In this document: positions 38,358 to 48,715 of the stretch, in pieces
Layout: the number at the start of each line of letters is the position of its first letter
Numbering within the stretch: position 1 is the first letter of the stretch
DNA from: Hydrogenophilaceae bacterium
GTDB lineage: Bacteria; Pseudomonadota; Gammaproteobacteria; Burkholderiales; Thiobacillaceae
Direction of reading: 5' to 3'
Assembly: GCA_024709485.1 (NCBI GenBank)
Contig: JANJWO010000007.1
Span: 1-64,000, forward strand
DNA length: 64,000 bases
Notes under the pieces: generated by a model
What the model was told of the DNA's origin: nothing
The model's input: only the letters and a program-made list of their open reading frames with translations
Database searches by the model: none
Made by a program: the position numbers and the translations under genes

Positions 38358-39184
38358 TGCAAATCCTGCGCAGCAATGCGGAACTCAAGCTGTGGAAAGC
38401 CGCCCACCCTGACTGCGCCTTCGTGCCGACCATGGGCAACCTGCACGCGGGTCACCTCTCCCTGATCGGACAGGCGCGCCTGTCCGGACTGCCGGTGATC
38501 GCCAGTATTTTCGTGAACCCGCTGCAATTCGGCGCCGGCGAGGATTTCGCGCGTTATCCGCGCACCTTCGACGCCGACTGCGCGAAACTCCGGGATGCCG
38601 GCTGCGCCGCCGTGTTCGCGCCCGCGCTCGAGGACCTGTACCCGCAGCCGCAAGGCTATTTCGTCGAGCCGCCGGCGCTGGCCAGCGAGCTGTGCGGCAA
38701 GTTCCGCCCCGGACATTTCCGCGGCATGCTCACCGTGGTGCTGAAGCTGTTCAACCTAGTCGAGCCGCGCGTGGCGCTGTTCGGCAAGAAGGACTACCAG
38801 CAGCTGGCGCTGATCCGCGGCATGCGCGAGCAGCTGAACCTGCCCATCCGCATCGAAGCCGGCGAGACCACGCGCGCGGAAGACGGCCTCGCGCTGTCCT
38901 CGCGCAACGGCTACCTGAGCGAGGCCGAGCGCCAGGAAGCGCCCCGCCTGTATCAGAACCTCAAGCTCATCGCCGACGCCCTGGCCCTGGGCCGGCGCGA
39001 TTTCGAGGAACTGGAAGTGCAGGCGCTGGACGCACTCTACCGGCACGGCTGGAAGGTGGATTACGTGAGCATCCGCCGCCCCGACCTTTCCCTGCCAGCC
39101 GAAAGCGATGCGCAATTCGTGGTGCTGGGCGCGGCCTGGCTGGGCAAGACCCGGCTCATCGACAACGTCGAGGCCGGCCAATAG
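38357..39184 (+). CDS. panC: Pantothenate synthetase
   Basis: 275 residues. The HxGH nucleotide-binding motif is in PTMGNLHAGHLSL (about 24-36); the KMSKS-equivalent is LALSSRNGYLS. FGKKDYQQL is the substrate pocket. It ligates pantoate and beta-alanine with ATP. It starts one base inside the panB stop. The beta-alanine is supplied by PanD, encoded next. Confidence 0.96.
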   Translation: MQILRSNAELKLWKAAHPDCAFVPTMGNLHAGHLSLIGQARLSGLPVIASIFVNPLQFGAGEDFARYPRTFDADCAKLRDAGCAAVFAPALEDLYPQPQGYFVEPPALASELCGKFRPGHFRGMLTVVLKLFNLVEPRVALFGKKDYQQLALIRGMREQLNLPIRIEAGETTRAEDGLALSSRNGYLSEAERQEAPRLYQNLKLIADALALGRRDFEELEVQALDALYRHGWKVDYVSIRRPDLSLPAESDAQFVVLGAAWLGKTRLIDNVEAGQ

Positions 39185-39199
39185 GCCGCCCAATTCCCT

Positions 39200-39205
39200 T
39201 ATAAT
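39200..39205 (+). promoter_or_regulatory. TATAAT box ahead of panD
   Basis: A perfect -10 hexamer 31 bases before the panD start, with no clear -35. panD may have its own promoter in addition to read-through from panC. Confidence 0.4.
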
Positions 39206-39235
39206 TCAGCTTTATAGATTCATCGGGAGAGCCGT

Positions 39236-39616
39236 ATGACCCGAACCATGCTGAAATCCAAGCTGCACCGCGCGCACGTCACGCACTCCGAGCTGCACTA
39301 CGAAGGCTCCTGCGCCATCGACGAGGCGCTGCTCGAAGCCGCCGACATCCGCGAATACGAGCAGATCCAGATCTACAACGTCAGCAACGGCGAGCGCTTC
39401 ACCACCTACGCCATCCGCGCCGAGCGCAATTCCGGCATCATTTCCGTGAACGGCGCCGCCGCGCACAAGGCCGAGCCCGGCGACATCGTCATCATCGCCA
39501 CCTACGCCCAGTACAGCGAACTGGAACTGGCGCGCTACGTCCCCAATCTGGTGTACGTGAACCCGGAAAACCGCATCACCGGTTCGCGCAACCACATCCC
39601 CGTCCAGGCCGCCTGA
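39236..39616 (+). CDS. panD: Aspartate 1-decarboxylase proenzyme
   Basis: 126 residues. The self-cleavage Gly-Ser of the family is in HYEGSCAID (about 21-29); the serine becomes the pyruvoyl group. Other signatures are [13 protein letters not shown] and [14 protein letters not shown]. It makes beta-alanine from aspartate for pantothenate. GGGAGAG lies a few bases before the ATG. The ending NHIPVQAA is ordinary for betaproteobacterial PanD. Confidence 0.96.
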   Translation: MTRTMLKSKLHRAHVTHSELHYEGSCAIDEALLEAADIREYEQIQIYNVSNGERFTTYAIRAERNSGIISVNGAAAHKAEPGDIVIIATYAQYSELELARYVPNLVYVNPENRITGSRNHIPVQAA

Positions 39617-39699
39617 ATTTCCCGGCCCCGGTCGCCCTCGTGGCTTTGTCGATGTCCGCGGCGCAGGCAGCGATGATCGACCGGCTGGGCGAAAACCTT

Positions 39700-40401
39700 T
39701 CAGCGCACGCTTGAGGCGTCCTGACCGAAAAGCACTTTGCTTGCCGCCTCGTCCATCACCGGCTGCGGGTTGATTGCGTCCGCCAGCGCGTAGGCTCGCA
39801 GCGTTGCCGGCCTTTGCCGGATGCGCTCGAACCATGCCGCGAGGCGGGGAAATTCTTCCAGCTTCTGGCGCTGTTTCTCATGCGGCACGATCCAGGGGTA
39901 GCAGGCCATGTCGGCGATGGAATATTCCTCTCCGCAGATGAACTCGCGCCCATCGCCAAGATGCCTGTTCAAGACCCCGTACAGCCGGGCGGTTTCCTTC
40001 ACGTAACGCTCGATCGCATAAGGCACCGGCTCCGGCGCGTACTGCACGAAATGATGGTTCTGCCCGGCCATCGGCCCCAGGCCGCCGACCTGCCAGAACA
40101 GCCATTGCAGCGCCTGGTTGCGGCCGCGCAGATCCTGGGGGATGAAACGACGGCTCTTGTCCGCCAGGTACAGCAGGATCGCGCCTGACTCGAAGGCCGA
40201 AACAGGCTCGCCGCCGTCTGCCGGCGCATCGTCGACGATGGCCGGGATGCGGTTGTTGGGTGAAATGCGCAGGAACTCGGGCCGGAACTGCTCGCCCTTG
40301 CCGATGTTGACCGGCACGACGCGGTATTCCAGGCCGGCCTCTTCCAGAAACATCGTGATCTTGTGGCCGTTGGGTGTGGTCCAGTAATGCAGATGGATCA
40401 T
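39700..40401 (-). CDS. Glutathione S-transferase family protein (YfcG/YghU-like)
   Basis: 233 residues. The N-terminal thioredoxin-like domain shows WTTPNGHKITMFLEEAG, the cis-proline region RIPAIVDD and the glutathione-binding ESGAILLYLADK. The all-helical C-terminal domain follows. The TPNGxK start, with threonine and asparagine instead of the usual tyrosine or serine, is the mark of Nu-class enzymes such as YfcG, which act as disulfide-bond reductases. CAGGAGAACGCGTC precedes the ATG. Confidence 0.93.
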   Translation of the reverse strand: MIHLHYWTTPNGHKITMFLEEAGLEYRVVPVNIGKGEQFRPEFLRISPNNRIPAIVDDAPADGGEPVSAFESGAILLYLADKSRRFIPQDLRGRNQALQWLFWQVGGLGPMAGQNHHFVQYAPEPVPYAIERYVKETARLYGVLNRHLGDGREFICGEEYSIADMACYPWIVPHEKQRQKLEEFPRLAAWFERIRQRPATLRAYALADAINPQPVMDEAASKVLFGQDASSVR

Positions 40402-40434
40402 GACGCGTTCTCCTGTCCATGGACGTTGCCGGCA

Positions 40435-41067
40435 TTATGCGCCCTGCGGCCGAAAGCTGCCGGTGCGCAGGTAGCGCAACACCTGGGCATGCACCGCGCG
40501 CGCCCCCAGCATGCCGAAGTGACTGTGCGGCACGAGCAGATGATGCGTCACCTCCGGCGTCAGCGTTTCGTCCACACAAACGGTGCCGTCGTGGGGCCGT
40601 GGCAGCCCCCCTGCCACCAGCGTCCCCAGCCCGATCCCGCGCACACCGGCAATCAAGGCCAGCGGACGATTCCCCGGCCAGGCTGGTCGTTCGCCCAGCA
40701 AGGCCTTGTGCGTATGCGGCCCCAACATCCAGCGCCCCAGTTTCCAGCGGCCAAAGGCCAGGGCCGCACGACTGGGCGCAAGCGGCGTGCCCAGCATCAG
40801 CACGCGGCCGTTTTCCGGCAGCCCGCCCTGCGCGGCCAGATGGCACAACAGCAGCCCGCCCAGGCTGTGCCCGACCAGATGCACCGGCCCCGGCTCGAGC
40901 CCGCCCAGCAGCGCGGCGAGCCGGCTCGCGTGGGGCGCCAGCGGCTGCCGGGTGGGATAGCGGAAAAAGCGCACCGCGTAACCGGCGCGCTTCAGCGACC
41001 AAGCCAAGGGCAGCAGTTCCAGGCCCTTCATCCACAGGCCGTGCACGAGGACGACGGTTTCGTTCAT
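40435..41067 (-). CDS. Alpha/beta hydrolase, lipase/esterase-like
   Basis: 210 residues. The oxyanion-loop HGLWM and nucleophile elbow GHSLGG (about 66-71) are clear; the histidine of HSHFGM near the C-terminus could complete the triad, and an aspartate lies in PRPHDGTV. The HG...GHSLGG architecture resembles PGAP1-like or triacylglycerol lipase-like cytosolic hydrolases. No signal peptide. Substrate unknown. It starts 22 bases after the P-type ATPase gene on the same strand. Confidence 0.85.
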   Translation of the reverse strand: MNETVVLVHGLWMKGLELLPLAWSLKRAGYAVRFFRYPTRQPLAPHASRLAALLGGLEPGPVHLVGHSLGGLLLCHLAAQGGLPENGRVLMLGTPLAPSRAALAFGRWKLGRWMLGPHTHKALLGERPAWPGNRPLALIAGVRGIGLGTLVAGGLPRPHDGTVCVDETLTPEVTHHLLVPHSHFGMLGARAVHAQVLRYLRTGSFRPQGA

Positions 41068-41089
41068 GCAGACCGCGCAGACGGCGCTG

Positions 41090-43558
41090 TCATCGGCGGG
41101 ATGCGCGCGACAGCGGCCCCAGGGCCGGCAGCAGCGCAGCCAGCAGGCCGCCTGCGGCCGCGATCAGCCAGTCGTCGGCATGCAGGGGGCGCAGGTGCAG
41201 GTACTGCGCCAACGCTGGCACCTGCACCAGAAGCAGCGACAGCCCGATGGTGGCCGCCACCACCCATTTCGCCGCATGGCCGTGCAGGCGGCTGAGGGCC
41301 GCGGTGATGCCGGCGCTTGCCATGGTCAGCGCAACCAGGGCCATGGCGCGGGCATGGGCGACGTCGTAGCCGGCGCCAAGGCTGCGGTCGTAGCTCACCA
41401 TCACCACGCCCGCCACCACGACGCCGGTAAGGACGATGGACAGCCACTGGGGCCGATCGAAGAAGCGCAGTTCCGGACTGGGCTGGCGCGGGCGCAAGGC
41501 TTCGCCCGCCGGCAGGTTCTGGAACACCAGCAGGGCCGTGGGATGAATGATCAGTTCCAGCCACACCACGTGCACCGGCAGGTAAAGCAGCGGATAGCCC
41601 GCGAGCGGGATCATCGCCGCGGTGGCGACCAGCGGCAGGTGGATCATCAGCAGGTAGGCGAAGCTCAGCTGCAGGTTGCGAAACAGCTGCCGCCCTTCGG
41701 CGATGGCCTGCACGATGCTGCGGAAGTTGTCGTCGAGCAGCACGATCGCGGCGACCTCGCGCGCACTGCGCGTGCCGCGCCGGCCCATGGCGATGCCGAT
41801 GTCGGCGGCCTGCAGGGCCGGCACATCGTTCACCCCGTCGCCGGTCACCGCGACGATCTCGCCCTGCCCCTGCAGGGTGCGCACCAGGGCCAGCTTCTGC
41901 GACGGAATCGCGCGCGCGATGACATCCACACCATTCAGAAACGCGCCGCCTTCGGCAGCGATGCGGCGCTCCATTTCATCGCCCGTCAGCACCACCGGCG
42001 CCTCGCCGCCGAGGCCGACTTCCCGCGCCACCGCGGCAGCGGTGGCCGGGTGGTCGCCGGTGACCATGATGACGTGTATGCGGGCATCGCGGCAGCTGCG
42101 CACCGCCTGTTGCACTGACTCGCGCAGCGGGTCCTCGAACGCCAGCAGCCCGGCGAAACGGAAGCCATGCTCGGGCTCGCCGCCCGGCCAGGCATCGCCG
42201 TCGAGTTCGCGCACGGCACAGGCAATGACCTTGTGCGCACCCTCGGCCAGTTTCGCGGTGAGGTTCTGCCAGTGCGATCGCTCCGCTGCCGAGAGCGCGC
42301 ACAGCGCGAATACCGTTTCCGGCGCGCCTTTCACTGCCGCGCACAGAACGCCCTGCCGGCGGATGATGGCCGTCTCGCGCTTGCGGTCTTCAGTGAATGG
42401 GAAGCTCGCCTCGCGTTCGATTGGGCTGGCACTGGCCGCCTGCAGAATCGCCAGGTCCATGGGGTCTGCGCTCTCCCTGCGCGAAGCCGCCGCCGCGATC
42501 AGCAACAGCTCCGCTTCGTCCTGAGCGCTTGCCGGATAGCGATGCGCCAGCGACAGCCTGCCTTCGGTCAGCGTGCCGGTCTTGTCGGAACAGATGCAGG
42601 TGACGCGGCCGATGTTCTCCACCACCACGCCCCGGCGCACCAGAGCCTGGCGCCTGGCGAGGCGGTAAATGCCCACGCCGAGGAAAAAAGTCATGACCAC
42701 GGGAAACTCCTCCGGCAGCGCCGCCACCGCCAGCGTCAGCGCGCTGAGCAAGGCGTCCACCAGGCCATGCCCCTGGCGGAACCGCACCCACGCCAGGAAT
42801 ACGCACACGACCGCCGCGGCCACCACCAGCACCTTGACGAGATCGGCCACCGCGCGCTGCATCGGCGTGCGCTCATGGCTGCCGCGGATGGCGGAACGCA
42901 CGATTTCGCCGTATTGGGTTTCGCCGCCGACCTGCACGACCCGCAGGGCGGCCTCGCCCGTGAGCACGCGCGTGCCGGCAAAGCCCCAGTGCGCGTCCTC
43001 GACCTGGGCCAGGCCGTCGAGCCGGTCAAGCTTGCCCAGCGCAGACTTGCGCACCGGATACGCCTCGCCGGTCAGCGCCGATTCGTCGAGTTGCAGGTTG
43101 TCCGCCTGCACCAGCATCCCGTCTGCAGGCAGAAACTCGCCCGCCCGCAGCAGCACCAGTTCGCCCGCCACCACGGCGGCGGCGTCGACCAGCGTTTCCA
43201 CCCCGTCGCGAACGACACGGGCATGGCTGGCCAGATGGCTGGACAGCCCTGCGGTCGAGGCCTGGGTGCGGCGGTGCAGGAAGGCGTCCATGGCCAGAAA
43301 GGGAATCAGCGCGACCAGCAGGATGACTGCCTCGGTGCGTTCGCCGATCAGTCCGAATAACAGGCTGGTGCCGAGGAGGAACCACAGCATCGGGTCCTTC
43401 AGGGTTTCTTGCAGCAAATGCAGCCAGCCCGCCTCGATGGTTTCGACGATCCGGTTGTCGCCGTAACGCGCCCGCCGCGCCGAAATCTCGGCAACGGACA
43501 GTCCCCGCAGGGAGCTATCCAGCCCTTCGAGACGGTCGAGCGGAATGCTGCGCTTCAT
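41090..43558 (-). CDS. Cation-translocating P-type ATPase with altered ion-site motifs
   Basis: 822 residues with the P2-type layout. The phosphorylation motif is CSDKTGTLTEG, the actuator loop LTGEAYPV, the nucleotide domain KGAPETV and the hinge VTGDGVNDVPAL. The M4 motif reads PEEFP where calcium and sodium pumps have PEGLP. The M6 region reads WLELIIHPTALLVF, not the NxxTDG pattern of SERCA, so glutamate and histidine replace the usual ligands. The transported ion cannot be inferred. An N-terminal cation-ATPase domain and ten membrane segments are present. The hydrolase gene 22 bases downstream may be co-transcribed. Confidence 0.93.
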   Translation of the reverse strand: MKRSIPLDRLEGLDSSLRGLSVAEISARRARYGDNRIVETIEAGWLHLLQETLKDPMLWFLLGTSLLFGLIGERTEAVILLVALIPFLAMDAFLHRRTQASTAGLSSHLASHARVVRDGVETLVDAAAVVAGELVLLRAGEFLPADGMLVQADNLQLDESALTGEAYPVRKSALGKLDRLDGLAQVEDAHWGFAGTRVLTGEAALRVVQVGGETQYGEIVRSAIRGSHERTPMQRAVADLVKVLVVAAAVVCVFLAWVRFRQGHGLVDALLSALTLAVAALPEEFPVVMTFFLGVGIYRLARRQALVRRGVVVENIGRVTCICSDKTGTLTEGRLSLAHRYPASAQDEAELLLIAAAASRRESADPMDLAILQAASASPIEREASFPFTEDRKRETAIIRRQGVLCAAVKGAPETVFALCALSAAERSHWQNLTAKLAEGAHKVIACAVRELDGDAWPGGEPEHGFRFAGLLAFEDPLRESVQQAVRSCRDARIHVIMVTGDHPATAAAVAREVGLGGEAPVVLTGDEMERRIAAEGGAFLNGVDVIARAIPSQKLALVRTLQGQGEIVAVTGDGVNDVPALQAADIGIAMGRRGTRSAREVAAIVLLDDNFRSIVQAIAEGRQLFRNLQLSFAYLLMIHLPLVATAAMIPLAGYPLLYLPVHVVWLELIIHPTALLVFQNLPAGEALRPRQPSPELRFFDRPQWLSIVLTGVVVAGVVMVSYDRSLGAGYDVAHARAMALVALTMASAGITAALSRLHGHAAKWVVAATIGLSLLLVQVPALAQYLHLRPLHADDWLIAAAGGLLAALLPALGPLSRASRR

Positions 43559-43687
43559 GGGAAATGGCGACAGTCGGATGCTGGGGACAATTCCATCATA
43601 GCGCCGTATGGGCGCGGGCTAAGCCAGGCCCAGGGGCTTGAACGGGCGATGGCTGATAACGACGCGACAAAACATGAACGCGTGATT

Positions 43688-43774
43688 TGGTGCCGGGAGG
43701 GGGACTCGAACCCCCACACTGTTTCCAGCGGCGGATTTTGAATCCGCTGCGTCTACCGATTCCGCCATCCCGGC
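43688..43774 (-). tRNA. tRNA-Leu (anticodon CAA)
   Basis: Class II tRNA of 87 nucleotides including an encoded CCA. The anticodon stem GCGGA / TCCGC encloses loop TTCAAAA (anticodon CAA, decoding UUG). The long variable arm is CGCTGGAAACAGTG, the D arm contains GGTAGACGCAG and the T arm GTTCGAGTC. Acceptor stem GCCGGGA / TCCCGGC with discriminator A. Confidence 0.95.
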
Positions 43775-43835
43775 AAGGAGGCATGAAGCCGCGCATTATC
43801 GCCCAAGGCTCCGGGCAGGGGCAAGGCGCAGACCT

Positions 43836-43841
43836 TATAAT
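43836..43841 (+). promoter_or_regulatory. TATAAT box ahead of queA
   Basis: A perfect -10 hexamer 32 bases before the queA start; no good -35 is seen. Confidence 0.4.
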
Positions 43842-43872
43842 GCCGGCTTTCCGACGTAGCCAGGCTTGCCCG

Positions 43873-44901
43873 ATGCGGCTTTCCGATTTCGATTACCCCC
43901 TGCCGGAGGAACTGATCGCGCAGTTTCCGGCCGCCGAGCGCACCGCCAGCCGCCTGCTGCATGTGGACGGCGCGCATCTGGCCGACCGCATGTTCGCCGA
44001 GCTGCCCGAATTTCTCCGCCCAGGCGACGTGCTGGTGTTCAACGACACGCGCGTGATCAAGGCGCGGCTCTATGGCCAGAAACCCACGGGCGGGCAGGTG
44101 GAGGTGCTGGTCGAGCGGATCCTCAACGACCACGACGCGCTGGCCTTCGTGCGCGCCAGCAAGACGCCGAAGCCGGGTTCCCGCATCGTCATCGGCGACA
44201 GCGTCGAGTTCGAGATGCTGGCGCGCCAGGGCGACCTGTTCCGCCTGCGCTGCCATGGCGGCGACAGCCTGCTGGAAGTGCTCGAGCGCCACGGCCGGCT
44301 GCCATTGCCGCCCTACATCGCGCATGCCCCGGAAACGCTGGACGAGGCCCGCTATCAGACGGTGTACGCCAGCCAGCCCGGCGCGGTGGCCGCGCCCACC
44401 GCCGGGCTGCATTTCGACGAGGCCATGCTGGCGCGGCTCGACGCCCTGGGTGTCACGCGCGCCACGGTGACCCTGCACGTGGGCGCCGGCACTTTCCAGC
44501 CGGTGCGGGTGGAGAACATCGCCGAGCACCGGATGCACAGCGAGCGCTTTTTCATCCCCGAGGCCACGGTGGCGGCCATCCGCGAAGCGCGCGAAACAGG
44601 CGGCCGCATCCTGGCGGTGGGCACCACCAGCCTGCGCGCGCTGGAATCGGCGGCGCGCGACGGCGAACTGCAGGCCGGCGAGGGCGACACCAATCTATTC
44701 ATCACCCCCGGCTACCGCTTCCGGGTGGTCGAGCGCCTGCTCACCAACTTCCACCTGCCCAAGTCCACGCTGCTGATGCTGGTGTCGGCCTTCGGCGGCC
44801 ACGATCATCTGCGCGCCGCCTACGCCCACGCCGTGGCGGCGCGTTACCGCTTCTTCAGCTATGGCGACGCCATGCTGATCGAAAACGCCCCCGCCGCCTG
44901 A
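43873..44901 (+). CDS. queA: S-adenosylmethionine:tRNA ribosyltransferase-isomerase
   Basis: 342 residues from the ATG at 43873; the open frame extends upstream only through antisense tRNA sequence. Signatures: [12 protein letters not shown] at the start, [18 protein letters not shown], the substrate block [14 protein letters not shown] and the C-terminal [17 protein letters not shown]. It adds the ribosyl part of SAM to 7-aminomethyl-7-deazaguanine in tRNA, a late step in queuosine synthesis. tgt is close by on the same strand. Confidence 0.97.
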   Translation: MRLSDFDYPLPEELIAQFPAAERTASRLLHVDGAHLADRMFAELPEFLRPGDVLVFNDTRVIKARLYGQKPTGGQVEVLVERILNDHDALAFVRASKTPKPGSRIVIGDSVEFEMLARQGDLFRLRCHGGDSLLEVLERHGRLPLPPYIAHAPETLDEARYQTVYASQPGAVAAPTAGLHFDEAMLARLDALGVTRATVTLHVGAGTFQPVRVENIAEHRMHSERFFIPEATVAAIREARETGGRILAVGTTSLRALESAARDGELQAGEGDTNLFITPGYRFRVVERLLTNFHLPKSTLLMLVSAFGGHDHLRAAYAHAVAARYRFFSYGDAMLIENAPAA

Positions 44902-44910
44902 CTTGCCGGA

Positions 44911-45111
44911 TCAATCGAGCGCGAAGGAGATCTTGGCGTTGATGCGGTATTTGACGATCTTGCCGTCTTCCACCCTGGCCTCGAAATCCTGGATGTAGAT
45001 GGACTTGATGCCGTGCAGCGACTCCTGCGCCTTGCGTATGGCCACGTTGGCGGCCTCTTCCCAGCTCTGGCTGGATTCGGCCAGTACTTCGATGACTTTT
45101 ATCACGCTCAT
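44911..45111 (-). CDS. Dodecin family flavin-binding protein
   Basis: 66 residues. SVIKVIEVLAESSQSWEEAA and KSIYIQDFEARVEDGKI, followed by YRINAKISF, match dodecins closely. The tryptophan near residue 17 stacks on flavin in the dodecamer. Dodecins store or buffer flavins. AGAGGAG lies seven bases before the ATG. It is inserted on the opposite strand between queA and tgt, with its 3' end 9 bases from queA. Confidence 0.95.
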   Translation of the reverse strand: MSVIKVIEVLAESSQSWEEAANVAIRKAQESLHGIKSIYIQDFEARVEDGKIVKYRINAKISFALD

Positions 45112-45174
45112 GACGGTCTCCTCTCGTTGCAGGGCGCGGCGGGCGCCGCGCCCTGTATTCAAGTTAGCAGGTGA

Positions 45175-46365
<1,191 letters not shown>

Positions 46366-46405
46366 AATCCATGGATTTGCAAATTAGAGGACTATGGAGA
46401 ACGCC

Positions 46406-46780
46406 ATGATTTCGACCGGAAAGATTTCAGCCGGAAAACTGCTGCCCGCGACGCTTGCCGCCTTCGCGCCCGCCGCCGCCCACGCCCAGGCCGCCCCGCA
46501 AGCGGACCCGCTCACCAGCTTCCTGCCGCTCATCATCATCTTCGTGCTGTTCTATTTCATGCTCATCCGCCCGCAGATGAAGCGCGCCAAGGAGCAGCGC
46601 AAGATGCTGGAAGGCCTGCAGAAGGGCGATGAAGTCGTGACCGGCGCCGGCCAGGTCGGCAAGATCACCAAGATCGGCGATCAGTACGTTTCCCTCGAGA
46701 TCGCCGACGGCGTCATCACCCACGTGCAGAAGCAGTCGGTGCAGGTCCTGCTGCCCAAGGGCACGATCAAAGGCATTTGA
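46406..46780 (+). CDS. yajC: Preprotein translocase accessory subunit YajC
   Basis: 124 residues from the ATG at 46406, where GGAG lies at a good distance; the ATG at 46394 gives 128 residues. A signal-like N-terminus ends near AAHAQ. The single membrane helix FLPLIIIFVLFYFMLIRPQMKRAKEQRKML and the following GDEVVTGAGQVGKITKI are typical. It associates with SecDF at the inner membrane. A style B element separates it from secD. Confidence 0.95.
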   Translation: MISTGKISAGKLLPATLAAFAPAAAHAQAAPQADPLTSFLPLIIIFVLFYFMLIRPQMKRAKEQRKMLEGLQKGDEVVTGAGQVGKITKIGDQYVSLEIADGVITHVQKQSVQVLLPKGTIKGI

Positions 46781-46890
46781 GGGAACAGGATTCGGGAATC
46801 AGGGGAAAGGAATGAGCCGTCTGCATGCCATTCCTTGCCCCCCGACGCCCGCCCCGGTCCCCACTCCCATCCCTAGCCCCTAGCCTAACA
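46781..46890. repeat. Style B intergenic palindrome
   Basis: Inner arms AAGGAATG (46807-46814) and CATTCCTT (46829-46836) are perfect. The outer left part is purine-rich (GGGAACAGGATTCGGG) and the right part is C-rich, ending CCCTAGCCCCTAGCCTAAC. It fills the yajC-secD gap. Confidence 0.7.
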
Positions 46891-48705
46891 ATGAACCGTT
46901 TCCCGCTCTGGAAAAACATCCTCATCGGCCTTGTGCTGGTGGCCTCCTTTCTCTACACCCTGCCCAACTTTTTCGGCGAGGTGCCCGCCGTCCAGGTTTC
47001 GCCGCTGAAAAGTACCGCAATCGCCGACCAGGCCCTGCTCAAGGAAGCCGAGACTGCGGTGCGCGCGGCGGGCGTGCAGGCGGAAAGCGCCTTCCTCGAC
47101 GACAACAGCGTGAAGCTGCGCTTTGCCAGCACCGACGAGCAGATCAAGGCCAAGGATGCGCTGCAGGCGGCGCTGGGCGACCGCAACACCGTGGCGCTCA
47201 ACCTGCTCTCGGCCTCGCCGCACTGGCTGGCGTCCATCCGCGCGCTGCCGATGTACCTGGGCCTGGACCTCAGGGGCGGGGTGCATTTCCTGCTGCAAGT
47301 GGACATGAAAGCCGCGCTTGAACGCAGGATGATCGGCTACCAGGGCGATATCCGCACCGAATTGCGCAACGAGAAGATCCGCTACGCCCGCATCGCGCGC
47401 GCGGGCGGCAAGGTGGAGGTGAAATTCTCCACCCGCGACCAGCGCGATGCCGCCCAGTCCAGGATCGCCGGCGCCTATCCCGACCTGAACCTGGTCAGCA
47501 CCGATGGCGCCGACGAGTTCAGCCTCGTCGCCACCCTCAAGCCCGAAGCCGAGCGCAGCATCCAGGAATTCGCCGTCAAGCAGAACATCCAGACCCTGAG
47601 AAACCGCGTCAACGAACTGGGCGTGGCCGAGCCGGTGATCCAGCAGCAGGGCCTCGACCGCGTGGTCGTGCAACTGCCCGGGGTGCAGGACACGGCCAAG
47701 GCCAAGGACATCCTCGGCCGCACCGCCACCCTGGAAATCCGCCTGGTGGACGAGGAGGCCGACGTCAATGCCGCCGCCGCGGGCCAGATTCCCTTCGGCG
47801 ACGAGCTTTACCAAAGCCGCGACGGCTATCCGGTGCTGGTGAAAAAAGACGTGGTGCTGACCGGTGATTCCATCACCGACGCCGCCCCCGGCTTCGACAG
47901 CCAGACCAACCGCCCCGCGGTGCACGTCAGTCTGGACGGCAAGGGCGCGCGCATCTTCAAGGATGTCACGCGCGAGAACGTCGGCCGCCGCATGGCCATC
48001 CTGTTGATCGAACACGGCCAGACCGAGATCATCACCGCGCCCACCATCCAGGAGGAAATCGGCGGCGGGCGCGTGCAGATCACCGGCATGGAGTCGCCGC
48101 GCGAGGCCTCCGATGTGGCCCTGCTGCTGCGCGCCGGCGCCCTGGCCGCGCCCATGACCATCGTCGAGGAGCGCACCGTCGGCCCCAGCATGGGCCAGGA
48201 AAACATCGCCAAGGGCTTCCACTCCAACCTGTGGGGATTCATCGCGGTGGTGGCTTTCATGATCTTCTACTACCGCGTGTTCGGCATCTTCTCCTCGCTG
48301 GCGCTGGCGGCCAACGGCCTCTTCCTGGTCGCGCTGCTGTCCCTGTTGCAGGCGACGCTGACCCTGCCGGGCCTCGCCGGCATCGCCCTCACGCTGGGCA
48401 TGGCGATCGACGCCAACGTGCTGATCAACGAAAGGGTCCGCGAAGAGTTGCGCAACGGCGCCACCCCGCAGGCGGCCATCCACGCCGGCTACGACCGCGC
48501 CTGGAGCACCATTCTCGACTCCAACCTCACCACCCTGATCGCGGGCATCGCCCTGTTCTGGCTGGGCTCGGGGCCGGTGCGCGGCTTCGCCGTGGTGCTG
48601 TGCCTGGGCATTCTCACCTCCATGTTCAGCGCGGTGACGGTGTCGCGCGCCATGGTCAACCTCTCCTACGGGCGCAAGCCGCGCCTGTCGAAAGTCTCCA
48701 TCTGA
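46891..48705 (+). CDS. secD: Protein translocase subunit SecD
   Basis: 604 residues from the ATG at 46891. One N-terminal membrane helix, a large periplasmic region with LGLDLRGGVHFLLQVD, and five C-terminal segments that include the conserved region around GLAGIALTLGMAIDANVLINER and DSNLTTLIAGIALFW. With SecF it drives protein export using the proton gradient. The open frame extends to 46825 through the repeat and is not used. secF starts 10 bases later. Confidence 0.97.
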   Translation: MNRFPLWKNILIGLVLVASFLYTLPNFFGEVPAVQVSPLKSTAIADQALLKEAETAVRAAGVQAESAFLDDNSVKLRFASTDEQIKAKDALQAALGDRNTVALNLLSASPHWLASIRALPMYLGLDLRGGVHFLLQVDMKAALERRMIGYQGDIRTELRNEKIRYARIARAGGKVEVKFSTRDQRDAAQSRIAGAYPDLNLVSTDGADEFSLVATLKPEAERSIQEFAVKQNIQTLRNRVNELGVAEPVIQQQGLDRVVVQLPGVQDTAKAKDILGRTATLEIRLVDEEADVNAAAAGQIPFGDELYQSRDGYPVLVKKDVVLTGDSITDAAPGFDSQTNRPAVHVSLDGKGARIFKDVTRENVGRRMAILLIEHGQTEIITAPTIQEEIGGGRVQITGMESPREASDVALLLRAGALAAPMTIVEERTVGPSMGQENIAKGFHSNLWGFIAVVAFMIFYYRVFGIFSSLALAANGLFLVALLSLLQATLTLPGLAGIALTLGMAIDANVLINERVREELRNGATPQAAIHAGYDRAWSTILDSNLTTLIAGIALFWLGSGPVRGFAVVLCLGILTSMFSAVTVSRAMVNLSYGRKPRLSKVSI

Positions 48706-48715
48706 GGGCCGCAAG

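Noticed and set aside
43688-43774. tRNA-Leu as a phage or island attachment site
   Set aside because: No integrase and no duplicated tRNA 3' end was found nearby.
43687-43872. Upstream extension of the queA reading frame
   Set aside because: It reads through the antisense strand of tRNA-Leu; the QueA family start is at 43873.
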